Assembly: GCF_020179385.1 (NCBI RefSeq)
Contig: NZ_JAIBLJ010000003.1
Location: forward strand, 246,492 to 310,491
From: Alkalihalobacillus sp. YIM B00296
Lineage (GTDB): Bacteria > Bacillota > Bacilli > Bacillales > Fictibacillaceae
Length of the DNA: 64,000 nucleotides
Direction: 5' to 3'
The notes under the pieces are model-generated. The model saw only the letters and a list, made by a program, of their open reading frames with translations. It made no database searches and had not been told where the DNA came from. Of the stretch, positions 1 to 8,273 are shown in pieces; within the stretch, counting starts at the first letter, position 1; every line of letters begins with the position of its first letter. Both the position numbers and the translations under genes were made by a program.

Positions 1-141
1 CCGAATGATCCCTCCGCCAAATGCAGTGGCGAGACCGAGGATCAATACACCCAATAAATCATAATCTTCCTCCATTGCGACAATCGCGCCACTTACCGCG
101 AATGCCAATGTACCAACCACATTGAGGACGTCCCATGTCAA
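1..141 (-). CDS. TRIC/UPF0126 family membrane protein, N-terminal part (cut by window edge)
   Basis: The 47 visible codons read from a TTG start and run off the window edge. The start is preceded by GGGGAG at a suitable distance. The peptide opens with a membrane segment (VVGTLAFAVSGAIVA), then an acidic turn, then a second helix ending in AFGGGIIR. That is the opening of the trimeric intracellular cation channel / UPF0126 family (B. subtilis YvgT type), which has repeated three-helix units and conserved glycines in this position. The family forms cation channels in the membrane. The bacterial physiological role is poorly known. Only the N-terminus is present here, so the call rests on these two helices. 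Confidence 0.75.
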   Translation of the reverse strand, partial: MTWDVLNVVGTLAFAVSGAIVAMEEDYDLLGVLILGLATAFGGGIIR

Positions 142-204
142 TTGCACTCTCCCCTTTACACATTGAATCTATCTCTATTATTCCCACTTAATTGTTTTTC
201 CACG

Positions 205-292
205 AAATTCTCTCCCTGGGCGATCCGCAAGCCTCTTAGCTCGTTCGCTATGGGGTTTGGCTGGCTCGCTTCCCCGCAGGAGAATTTCACTA
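205..292. repeat. Dispersed intergenic repeat, family 2, copy A
   Basis: The segment with AGCTCGTTC, GGCTCGCTT and CCCCGCAGGAG resembles a second stretch at about 17155-17225 (AGCTCGTTC, GGCCTCGCTT, TTCCCGCAGGAGTCTC). Both lie between genes. This looks like one of the short GC-rich intergenic repeats common in Bacillaceae genomes. The reading frame that crosses it has no coding character. Confidence 0.5.
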
Positions 293-536
293 AAGGCTTT
301 TTATAAATAAAATCAAAATAGAGTGTACAACGTTTCAAGGGGATTCGCAATAGTTGGGTGGGTACACAGTTCCTGATATTCATAATTGAGAGTGATTCAT
401 AGACTGCATGGATCTTCACGCCGATATTTTGATATTCACGCGAAAATCTTATAAGATTACGCCAATCCTTACTTCTTTACTAAAATTTTTTCTCGGATTT
501 ACTCATTTTCTTTTAAGTACGGTACGTGAAATTTTA

Positions 537-1370
537 TTAAATCGAATCCTCGTCTGTCTCGACTGGGTTGTCTTTATATGAACTCCAATCGCTCCAGCTG
601 CCGACATAGAGCTTGCTTTTTTTGCCGATCTCATCCAATGCAAGGACATTGACGCACGCGGTGACCCCGGATCCGCAATAATTGATGACCGGTTTGTTTA
701 GTTGGTTATGGAATCGATCTCTCAATTGTTCTTGTGACTTCCATTTTCCTTGTTCGAAGTTGTCGGCAAAGAATTTATTCGTAGCGGATGGGATATGCCC
801 TGCTTTTGCATCGATCGGTTCTGTTTTCCCTGTATACCGATCCACATCGCGTGCATCGATCAACCGGGCTTCCTCAAGCTGTAAAGCAACCCGCACCTCC
901 GCAAGGTCTGCAGCCATATCCTCCTGGACATCCGGTCTGTAAGTCGTCTTCTTGATTTCCGGTAATTTTTCAGTGAGTGGATAGCCTTGCTTTTCCCATT
1001 CCTGGATTCCGCCATCCAGTACGTAAACCCTTTTATGGCCGAGATATTTGAGCATCCACCATAATCTTGCTGCCATCGCGGTATTTTGCGCATCATAGGC
1101 GACGACCGTTTTTAATTGATCGATTTCGATCGCCCCTAGGAATTGCAAAAAGTCTTCGAGAGCAGGCAACGGATGCCTTCCACCGTGTTCCTGCACTTGT
1201 CCCGACAGGTTCTTTTCAAGATCAGCATAGCTGGCACCTGGTATATGGGCATCCTGATATTCTTCCATGCCCCGCTCTTTTTCCTGGAGATAGAATCTGC
1301 AATCAACGGGTGTTACGTCTTCATCATCAAGTTTCGAATACAACCAGTCTGCAGAAACGATATTCTTCAT
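537..1370 (-). CDS. Thiosulfate/3-mercaptopyruvate sulfurtransferase (double rhodanese)
   Basis: This 277-residue protein has two tandem rhodanese domains, about residues 5-130 and 150-270. The first is the inactive structural half. The second carries the catalytic cysteine, Cys232, in the loop CGSGVTA, which is the form typical of 3-mercaptopyruvate sulfurtransferases (CGSGVT) rather than thiosulfate-type loops. Such enzymes move sulfane sulfur to cyanide, thiols or protein acceptors in the cytosol. The ATG follows GGTGTGATCC. It is divergent from the aminotransferase gene at 1525. In a genome using selenium, rhodaneses can also bind selenide, but nothing here shows that directly. Confidence 0.9.
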   Translation of the reverse strand: MKNIVSADWLYSKLDDEDVTPVDCRFYLQEKERGMEEYQDAHIPGASYADLEKNLSGQVQEHGGRHPLPALEDFLQFLGAIEIDQLKTVVAYDAQNTAMAARLWWMLKYLGHKRVYVLDGGIQEWEKQGYPLTEKLPEIKKTTYRPDVQEDMAADLAEVRVALQLEEARLIDARDVDRYTGKTEPIDAKAGHIPSATNKFFADNFEQGKWKSQEQLRDRFHNQLNKPVINYCGSGVTACVNVLALDEIGKKSKLYVGSWSDWSSYKDNPVETDEDSI

Positions 1371-1524
1371 GGATCACACCTACTTTACTAACGTTTTTTT
1401 CATTGTATCGAAGTCTTTTCCGAAAACACAAATAATTGGCGCTTCCGTTGACGCCACATCGCTAAAACGCTAAACTTCAAAATAGATTACATACTAAGAG
1501 AATCGGACAAGGAGAGGACCCATT

Positions 1525-2685
1525 ATGGAACGATTCATCAATCCAAGAGTCAAAGAAATACAAATATCCGGTATCCGGCAGTTCTTCAATCGTGTTTCAG
1601 AATATCCAGAAGCGATTTCCCTCACTCTCGGTTTACCCGATTTCCCGACTCCTGAACATGTAAAAGCAGCAGGGAAAAAAGCAATCGATGAAAACAAGAC
1701 GACCTATACGCATAATGCTGGTTCGATCGAGTTAAGGAATGCCATCGCTCAATTCGTCAAAGAAAAATATGGGTTGGATTACCAGGCTGAAGATGAAGTG
1801 ATCACGACAACCGGTGCAAGTGAAGCGATCGATATCTCACTGCGGACGATGCTTGTAGAAGGTGATGAGGTCATCCTTCCAGGACCCGTCTATCCTGGGT
1901 ACGAACCTGTCATCCATTTATGCGGTGCCAAACCGGTCCATGTCGATACACGGGAAACTGGATTCAAGCTGACCGCTTCCCTGATTGAGAAACATCTGAC
2001 GGACCGTACGAAGTGCATTATCCTTCCATATCCTTCGAATCCGACAGGGGTGACGTTGACGAAGAAAGAGCTTGAAGAAATCGCGGAACTTTTAAAAGAA
2101 AAAGATGTTTTCATGTTGTCAGATGAGATTTATAGTGAATTGACGTATGGAGAACCTCATCGGTCAATCGCCAATTTCACAGGCATGAAGGAAAAGACGA
2201 TCGTGATCAACGGGTTATCGAAGTCCCACTCGATGACAGGATGGCGCATCGGTTTCATACTCGGGGACAGCACCATTACAAAGCATATTTTAAAAGTCCA
2301 TCAATACAATGTCACTTGTGTCTCATCGATTACCCAGGCAGCTGCGGTAGAAGCATTGACGGCAGGGAAAGATGACGCTCTACCGATGCGTGATATATAT
2401 AAGGACCGGTTGGAATATGCATATGATCGTTTAGTCAAAATGGGCTTGGAGACGTATGAGCCTACTGGGGCATTCTATCTGTTCCCTTCGATCAAACAAT
2501 TCGGCATGAAATCCTGGGATTTTGCGACAAAGCTGCTTGAAGAAGAAAAGCTAGCTGTCGTTCCAGGGATCGCCTTCTCTGATTTTGGTGATGATTATAT
2601 CCGGATATCCTACGCCTGCCACAAAGACCAGCTGAGAGAAGGGCTTGTTCGCCTTGAGCGGTTCACCGACAGCTTGAAAAAATAA
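1525..2685 (+). CDS. patA: PatA-type aminotransferase (N-acetyl-LL-diaminopimelate aminotransferase)
   Basis: This 386-residue class I/II PLP aminotransferase matches B. subtilis PatA along its length, including the N-terminal EIQISGIRQF, the PYPSNPTG substrate and PLP motif near residue 168, SDEIYSEL near 199, and Lys233 in NGLSKSHSMTGWR as the Schiff-base lysine. PatA makes N-acetyl-LL-diaminopimelate in the acetylase branch of lysine and peptidoglycan-precursor synthesis. The start ATG has AGGAGAGGACC upstream. A strong hairpin terminator follows at once, so it is probably monocistronic. The assignment between PatA and other aminotransferases of the subclass is by close resemblance. Confidence 0.88.
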   Translation: MERFINPRVKEIQISGIRQFFNRVSEYPEAISLTLGLPDFPTPEHVKAAGKKAIDENKTTYTHNAGSIELRNAIAQFVKEKYGLDYQAEDEVITTTGASEAIDISLRTMLVEGDEVILPGPVYPGYEPVIHLCGAKPVHVDTRETGFKLTASLIEKHLTDRTKCIILPYPSNPTGVTLTKKELEEIAELLKEKDVFMLSDEIYSELTYGEPHRSIANFTGMKEKTIVINGLSKSHSMTGWRIGFILGDSTITKHILKVHQYNVTCVSSITQAAAVEALTAGKDDALPMRDIYKDRLEYAYDRLVKMGLETYEPTGAFYLFPSIKQFGMKSWDFATKLLEEEKLAVVPGIAFSDFGDDYIRISYACHKDQLREGLVRLERFTDSLKK

Positions 2686-2693
2686 AGAAAGAC

Positions 2694-2727
2694 AAAAACT
2701 AGCATGGAATTCCCAAGCTAGTTTTTT
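2694..2727. terminator. Bidirectional intrinsic terminator between patA and the thioredoxin/DJ-1 gene
   Basis: The stem AAAACTAGC / GCTAGTTTT is followed by T6 on the plus strand and by a T-run on the minus strand, so it can end both converging genes. Confidence 0.85.
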
Positions 2728-3616
2728 AATGTTTGTACCAATTACTATCAAATTCAAGATCCAATGCTTCTCCAAATTCTATGGCGAATTCTATGAAATG
2801 GGCGCCTTTGGCGGTAATGACCGTCCCATCTACAACCACTGGTTTGTCTATGAAAGTAGCTTTGTTAAACGAATCAAGAAAAGTGCGCTGATCAACAGTG
2901 AGCCCAGTAGTATACTTTCTTCCATCAAGCAACCCGCTCATCGCCAAGAGATAGGGAGCACTGCAAATCGCTCCAATCCAAACCTTCTTATCACGGAATT
3001 TTTCGAGAAATGAAATAAGGATGGAATGGCTGTCAAGATGTTGGAAATCTTCTACTCCTGGGAGGACGATGCTATCAAGTGCTTCTGCATCCACTTCCTC
3101 TACCCTGACATCTGGGGTGCAGGTCAACCCGGCTTCACTTTTTACTACCTCTCTATCCAACCCGATGAAGACGATTCGTTTTCTACCTTGCTTCAGGATC
3201 GATAATAAAACGGATAGTTCATATTCACTGAATCTTGGATAGAGCAATATACCTGTGTACATAGTCAACACTCCTTCCAAGGTATAAGTATACATTTCAT
3301 AGATTTTTCTTATTTTATGATTCAACTGTTCCATTTGCACGGATCTTGCTTCCCGGATGATTTCCTTTCCTTCTACATATAAAAGGAGGACCGGCACTGT
3401 GAAGATTGATAGATGTCCTGCGATCTCTTCCAAATCACCGGCGTTCACATGGGCTAGTTCGATCGCCGGATAATTGGAAATCATCTCCTTGACTTGAGGG
3501 AGCAGCACATGACAAACACTGCAATTTGTACGGGAAATGTAGAGGAAACTTTGTTGATGCTTATCTATGAATCGTTCGACTTTTTCTATCGAATGCAGTT
3601 CGCTCATTTCTCTCAT
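2726..3616 (-). CDS. Thioredoxin-like / DJ-1-PfpI two-domain protein (possible gene fusion)
   Basis: Residues 1-110 form a thioredoxin-like domain with CSVC at Cys32/Cys35 and a cis-Pro region TVPVLLLY near 73-80. Residues 119-296 form a DJ-1/PfpI domain with the nucleophile Cys218 in GAICSAPYL. The start at 3616 is preceded by GGAG. An excellent ribosome binding site (GGAAGGAGTGTTGACT) lies directly before Met119 at 3262, exactly where a free-standing DJ-1 protein would begin, and there is no stop codon between the halves. The unit may be a true fusion, two products from one frame, or two genes joined by loss of a stop. Both domains suggest thiol or carbonyl stress handling. Function beyond that is unknown. 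Confidence 0.8.
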   Translation of the reverse strand: MREMSELHSIEKVERFIDKHQQSFLYISRTNCSVCHVLLPQVKEMISNYPAIELAHVNAGDLEEIAGHLSIFTVPVLLLYVEGKEIIREARSVQMEQLNHKIRKIYEMYTYTLEGVLTMYTGILLYPRFSEYELSVLLSILKQGRKRIVFIGLDREVVKSEAGLTCTPDVRVEEVDAEALDSIVLPGVEDFQHLDSHSILISFLEKFRDKKVWIGAICSAPYLLAMSGLLDGRKYTTGLTVDQRTFLDSFNKATFIDKPVVVDGTVITAKGAHFIEFAIEFGEALDLEFDSNWYKH

Positions 3617-3697
3617 TGGTTGTACTCCTTTATGGTGTCCGGATCATATTTATTACTTCTTTATCATACGGAGATTCTCCTTTTTACCTACACCAAT

Positions 3698-3857
3698 AAA
3701 AGCGTAATCGCCCTGTTCAGCCACGAAGGTCACTGGAAGTCCGACGAGGAGGCTCGAACCAAACAAAGCGTGGGTAAACACTTCGATCTAATTCAATGTG
3801 TCGACCGCCGCAGGAGGTCTGAAGTGATCCAAGTGGGTGGGCGATGGAGCTGGACAT
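3698..3857. repeat. Dispersed intergenic repeat, family 1, copy A
   Basis: This stretch is nearly the same as 63732-63899. Shared blocks include CAGCCACGAAGGTCACTGGA, AGTCCGACGA, GGCTCGAACCAAACAAAG and AATTCAATGTGTCGACCGCC, ending in a TAGACAT/TGGACAT tail. A partial third copy follows at 3861-3902 (AAAAGCGCAATCGCCC, CCACGAAGGCGCTGGAAG). Frames open across both copies and encode the same SHEGHWKSDEEARTKQ string, but this comes from the repeat, not from a gene. It resembles the AAAAGCGC...CACTGGA intergenic repeats of Bacillaceae. Confidence 0.85.
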
Positions 3858-3908
3858 CAGGAAAAGCGCAATCGCCCCTGGGAAGCCACGAAGGCGCTGG
3901 AAGCTTGT

Positions 3909-3960
3909 TAAAAAGGGGCCTCCCTACACATCTTCATCTTGATGTCGGGAAGCCCCTTTG
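3909..3960 (-). terminator. Intrinsic terminator for the dynA-ypbS transcript
   Basis: On the minus strand AAAGGGGCTTCCC pairs with GGGAGGCCCCTTTTT around a roughly 20-nt loop and ends in T5. It lies 80 bases past the ypbS-like stop. Confidence 0.75.
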
Positions 3961-4040
3961 GTCCTTATGGCTTTGTCGTGATTTTTCGATAAGTTGTCGC
4001 GATAATTCCGGATCTTGTCGATAACGGTATCCGGAACATG

Positions 4041-4301
4041 TCAGCCCCGCTTGCAGTACTCCTCGACCATTTCTTTCGTCACATTCTTCCGCTGCGGGAC
4101 GATGCCTTTTCTTGCGAGATCGTTGATTTGATCGGTAACCTTATTGATTTCGACCAATTCTTTTTCAAATGGCTTGTGCTCTTTACATTTCAACAGTGCA
4201 TCTTCAATTAATTGTTCGCGTTTATGATCAAGCTCAGAAAATTGCCGGACTCTTTCATGTTGTTCGTTGCTATGCTTTGAAATATCATGATGAACTGGCA
4301 T
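4041..4301 (-). CDS. ypbS: YpbS-like protein (DUF2533)
   Basis: This 86-residue, mostly helical, highly charged cytosolic protein resembles B. subtilis YpbS: the HHDISKH start, the FSELDHKREQLI segment, then INDLARKGI.P.RK.VT.EMV near the C-terminus. No catalytic motif is visible and the family has no known function. AGGAGGAATCCC precedes the ATG. It is the last gene of the dynA cluster, 13 bases after the Cys-rich mini-gene. The same neighbourhood, ypbR (dynA) next to ypbS, exists in B. subtilis, which supports the name. Confidence 0.75.
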   Translation of the reverse strand: MPVHHDISKHSNEQHERVRQFSELDHKREQLIEDALLKCKEHKPFEKELVEINKVTDQINDLARKGIVPQRKNVTKEMVEEYCKRG

Positions 4302-4314
4302 GGGATTCCTCCTA

Positions 4315-4494
4315 TTATTGGTTTTCTTTGTCCATCAGCTGTTGAACATGCTCTTTCGGTGTCCAGCAGTCAAATCGGTAATTCGGCTTCGTTTCATATC
4401 CAAGCCGGCTGCAGAAATACCGGACTGAGTCCTTCTCTTTTTGGACTTTGAAATGGATGCAGGTTGCACAGCAATGGAACCGGCTACCCTTCAT
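4315..4494 (-). CDS. Small Cys-rich (putative zinc-binding) protein, 59 aa
   Basis: The 59-residue frame starts with ATGAAGGGTAG, so its ATG overlaps the dynA stop codon by a few bases, an arrangement that implies translational coupling. It has five cysteines and several histidines: HCCATCIHF at residues 7-15, YFCSRLGYE at 26-34 and FDCWTPKEH at 41-49. The pattern C-x2-C...C...C suggests a structural metal site. I do not recognise a named family with certainty. It lies between dynA and the ypbS-like gene on the same strand with tight spacing, so it is very likely expressed. Confidence 0.75.
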   Translation of the reverse strand: MKGSRFHCCATCIHFKVQKEKDSVRYFCSRLGYETKPNYRFDCWTPKEHVQQLMDKENQ

Positions 4495-7400
4495 GTTTTG
4501 CCTCTCTCCCTTGGTGCAAAATGGCCTTTAATCGGTGCCTTGTCTCAATCAACTCATCAAGCTGGTCTTTGGAGGCGAAAGCTTCAAGTATACCAGTATA
4601 ATACTGATCAATCTCTTGGATGATTTCCTTCTTCATGTTTTCGATTGCTTGTACAAGCCCGTCTCCGTAGAAGGCGCTGAAATGATCCGTGTACGTTCGG
4701 ACGATCTCTTGTAGCAACGGTTGCACCTTTTCTGAGAGATCTTGACGCATCCGTTCTCTCCCGTTCCCTTCAAAGAATTGCTTCGGATTTTTAAACCTTT
4801 TCAAAGAAGGCTCTAGTTCAGCGATCGTCTGATCCGGCCACTCAGGATCGATCCCAGGTGTGTCCATATTCAATTCCTGTAACGCCATCAATGGGCAGGA
4901 GCTTCGATCAGAAGTATAATTCTCAGCCATTTCATAAAAACGCTGCCGTTGTCCATCCAGGTGTTTTTCAAGTCGCAGCGTCGTAGCCCTCAGTTCTTGA
5001 GAAAGCTGGAACAACATCGATTCCATCAATTCGTCAAGGCATTTTTTCAGCTGGTTCTGTTTCATATCTTTCGTCAATACGGAGGGGTTGAATGCGATCT
5101 TGTATTCATCATTGAACGTAAGCATCAACCGTTGGTAAACGTAATGGAGCAGTTCCTTCGTCTCTTGGATCATGGACTTTTTAAAAGGAGTTAGCGAGTA
5201 TGAACAGATATACTCGATGATTTCCGTTTTTTCACTTTGCAGGCGGTTCTTCTCCTGTTCCAATTTCACCTCATCCGATTGTGCATGCTCAATCCATTCA
5301 GACAGACGATTATACCCGGCCCTCATCAGTTCATTCGCCTGGTTGACGGATACTTCATCCCGCTCTCTGATTGTCATTGCTTCGAATTCTTTTTCGAAAT
5401 GAGTAAAATTGGATAGATCACCTTCCCGATGCCCACTCCTTTCAAGCAACGCTTGTTTACTGGATAAAGCATACATACGCGGGAACCGGATGCCATACTC
5501 GATCAATTGATCCGTTACATAATCGATAACTTCTTCACGTTCATTGGCATCTTTCGCAAGGTCTGCTGCATTGATGACAAAATACATCTTATCCATGGAG
5601 AAGGTGTCCTTCACCCGTCCTAATTGGATGAGGAAATCACGATCTGCTTTGGAAAACGCATGGTTGTAATAGGTCACGAATACGATCGCATCGGCATTCT
5701 TGATATAATCGAAGGCAACCGAGGTGTGCCGGGCATTGATCGAATCGGCCCCTGGTGTATCGACTAACGCGATTCCTTGGCGTGTCAGTTCACAGTCATA
5801 GTAGAGCTCGACCGATTCTGTAAAACAGGCCTTGTCCTCTTGGGCGACGAACGATGCGAAGTTTTCATAGTCGATGAGCTGATTGGTACCAAGATAATCC
5901 TTCATGGCAGGATAGCCCTTTTCGACAGCCTTCAGGAAATTATAATGAGGATCCGGTCTTTCAGTAGCAATCCTTTTGATGGTTTCAAGGCCCGCTTCGA
6001 TCGATTGACAGCTTTGGTCAAATCGATGCAATGAATGGTTCAGTTCCTCCAACATGACCTCAGGGGACTTCAGTTCGATTTTAACCGTACCATGCGGGTA
6101 TTCTTCTGTTACCGGTAAAATCTTATTGATCGTTGCTGTAGTCGGATTCGGCGAGACGGGCAGGACATTCTCCTTTAACCATGCATTCGCGAATGAAGAT
6201 TTACCTGCGCTGAAAGCTCCGAACAATGCGACCGTATATTGCTGGTTTTTGATTTTTTCGGACCGGGTTTCCATCCTGTTCAACAAATCACTTAACGAAT
6301 CCCACTTGGATAATAACGCCACTGTAGCATCGAGACGTGCTGCCGTTTCTTCGACTTGTCCCTGAACAAAGTCCGCTTGTTCTTCATCCTCTTCCACGAA
6401 GGCATCTACCTTCTCTTTTATTTCCTGTTCCACATGGGTCCAAGTACCTTCTTCTGCCTGGAAATCGAGGGATCGGCGTACGCTCTCAAGCCATGACGAA
6501 GCTTCAGGTGCAGGTTCATTTGACTTGCTGATTTCAATCAACCGCTCTTTTTCTTTATTGAAAGCATCTTGCTTTTGCTGTGCTTCATTCGCTTCCATCT
6601 GTACAGCGTCCAACTCTGCAAGTTTTCTATCGATGTCATTCAGCTTTGGCTTGAGATATTCCTTTACGTAAGCTGTTTTTATATGTTGGAAAATATCCAT
6701 CGCTGAACGGCGGTATCGCTTCTTCAGATCATCTTCTACATCCCGGTTGTATTGGAGCACGTATGCTTCATTGAACGTAGCCCCTCTTTGCTGCAATCGG
6801 TTCACGTCAACCGCATTGAAACGATGTTCAATTTCATGTACCTGGCTCTCTAAACCAGGCTCATGTAAATCAAGATTTTTGATTTGTTTTTGAAGCTCTT
6901 CCTTAATGTGCCATTCTAGTTCGTAAGTGACCTTTTCGTTAATAGCTTCACTATATCTCACAATACGTGCAGCCCGTTCTTCTTCTGTCTTTTTACGGGC
7001 GAAAAAGATTCCTGTCCTGAAATCCTCCTTCATCGCTTCCAAGACATCACGACCCAGCTCCCGGACTTCATATGGAGCAATCCGTGCATTGTCGATCAGC
7101 TTTTTCAGTTGATCGGTGAATTCCTTTTCAACCTGATCCCCCTGGGCTTCAAGCTGTGCTTTGCTAGCCAGTAATGCCGTGATTTCTTCTTTAGTGCCAG
7201 TAATGTCTGTAACCGCTTTTTTCTCCAAGGCGTCAGGATATTTCATTTCAAGATAGTCATCGATCAATTTTGTCGTCATTTTGTCCAATGTCTGTTTGAT
7301 GTACGCTTCCTTGGTCGCTTTAATCGTATACAATTCGTCTTGCAAATCAGCCAATTGATTGCTTGGATGATCAACATCCTTCAACGTGGTGAAAAAGATA

Positions 7401-8104
7401 CCCTTTGGATGGACACCCCATTGTTTAAATGCATGTATCGACTGTTCAGTGTAATCCCTGAAGGAAAGTTCCGCATCATGATGTTTGTCGATCTGATTGA
7501 TGACGAGATAGACTTCTTTACCAAGATCCTGCATCTCTTTTGTAAAATTGAAGTTGAGTTCTGACTGGACATGATTGTAATCCATCATATAGACGATGAC
7601 GTCCGCAAGGTGAAGCATGGATTCGGTCGAAATCCTGTGGGCATCATCCACTGAATCGATTCCCGGTGTATCCATCACCACGGTCCCGTTTTCTAAAAAG
7701 GGGTGGTATTTAAAAACCTCGATCGTTTTGACGTCTTCCCCGTTTTTCGAAGCTTTCTTGACCTGAGCAACATCCAATTCACCTGGATAGGAAATTTTTT
7801 TCCCATGTTGATCCGTAAGAAGGACATGCGGCTCGCCATTTTTGATTGCGACGATATTCGCACTTGTCGGGATTGGTGAAGAAGGCAGGAGATCGCTGCC
7901 CATCAACTTATTGATCATACTTGATTTGCCTGCAGAAAAATGGCCGCAAAAAGCGATCGTCAACTCATTTTGGATTGATTTATTTGCCAGCTCCTTCACT
8001 TTATATAACAAAGAAGGCGCTGCTTTATTGTTGGTAAGGTAGTCACCGAGCCGATAAAAACGGTCGACCCAATGGACATTCACATTATGTTTATTCATAC
8101 TCAT
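4484..8104 (-). CDS. dynA: Double-domain bacterial dynamin DynA
   Basis: At 1206 residues this matches the fused two-GTPase bacterial dynamins (B. subtilis YpbR/DynA, about 1190 aa). The first GTPase has the P-loop GHFSAGKSS near residues 54-62, followed by DTPGIDSVD. The second has GAFSAGKSS near residue 640, followed by DTPGADSIN. Long helical stalk regions sit between and after them. These proteins tether and fuse membranes and help cells survive membrane damage and phage lysis. The ATG follows AGGTGTAACC. The gene leads a cluster with the Cys-rich mini-gene and the ypbS homologue. Confidence 0.93.
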   Translation of the reverse strand: MSMNKHNVNVHWVDRFYRLGDYLTNNKAAPSLLYKVKELANKSIQNELTIAFCGHFSAGKSSMINKLMGSDLLPSSPIPTSANIVAIKNGEPHVLLTDQHGKKISYPGELDVAQVKKASKNGEDVKTIEVFKYHPFLENGTVVMDTPGIDSVDDAHRISTESMLHLADVIVYMMDYNHVQSELNFNFTKEMQDLGKEVYLVINQIDKHHDAELSFRDYTEQSIHAFKQWGVHPKGIFFTTLKDVDHPSNQLADLQDELYTIKATKEAYIKQTLDKMTTKLIDDYLEMKYPDALEKKAVTDITGTKEEITALLASKAQLEAQGDQVEKEFTDQLKKLIDNARIAPYEVRELGRDVLEAMKEDFRTGIFFARKKTEEERAARIVRYSEAINEKVTYELEWHIKEELQKQIKNLDLHEPGLESQVHEIEHRFNAVDVNRLQQRGATFNEAYVLQYNRDVEDDLKKRYRRSAMDIFQHIKTAYVKEYLKPKLNDIDRKLAELDAVQMEANEAQQKQDAFNKEKERLIEISKSNEPAPEASSWLESVRRSLDFQAEEGTWTHVEQEIKEKVDAFVEEDEEQADFVQGQVEETAARLDATVALLSKWDSLSDLLNRMETRSEKIKNQQYTVALFGAFSAGKSSFANAWLKENVLPVSPNPTTATINKILPVTEEYPHGTVKIELKSPEVMLEELNHSLHRFDQSCQSIEAGLETIKRIATERPDPHYNFLKAVEKGYPAMKDYLGTNQLIDYENFASFVAQEDKACFTESVELYYDCELTRQGIALVDTPGADSINARHTSVAFDYIKNADAIVFVTYYNHAFSKADRDFLIQLGRVKDTFSMDKMYFVINAADLAKDANEREEVIDYVTDQLIEYGIRFPRMYALSSKQALLERSGHREGDLSNFTHFEKEFEAMTIRERDEVSVNQANELMRAGYNRLSEWIEHAQSDEVKLEQEKNRLQSEKTEIIEYICSYSLTPFKKSMIQETKELLHYVYQRLMLTFNDEYKIAFNPSVLTKDMKQNQLKKCLDELMESMLFQLSQELRATTLRLEKHLDGQRQRFYEMAENYTSDRSSCPLMALQELNMDTPGIDPEWPDQTIAELEPSLKRFKNPKQFFEGNGRERMRQDLSEKVQPLLQEIVRTYTDHFSAFYGDGLVQAIENMKKEIIQEIDQYYTGILEAFASKDQLDELIETRHRLKAILHQGREAKHEG

Positions 8105-8273
8105 GGTTACACCTATTCAAGTTGTTTTATCTTTACTTTATCACATTTAAAAAATCTGTGCGCACCTTAAGTCTTTCGAATGTCTTTTCGATATACTAGA
8201 AGATAATATCAATGGAATACTATATAAAGCATGAGAAATCAAATAGGCTTGATCTTTTTGGAAAGGGGTACAT

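Noticed and set aside
156..419. Open frame of 87 codons on the minus strand
   Set aside because: It crosses the family 2 repeat, has no ribosome binding site, and its sequence lacks any protein-like pattern.
3494..4024. Open frame of 176 codons on the plus strand
   Set aside because: It overlaps the thioredoxin-like gene and then the dispersed repeat. The peptide shared with 63651-63866 comes from the repeat DNA.
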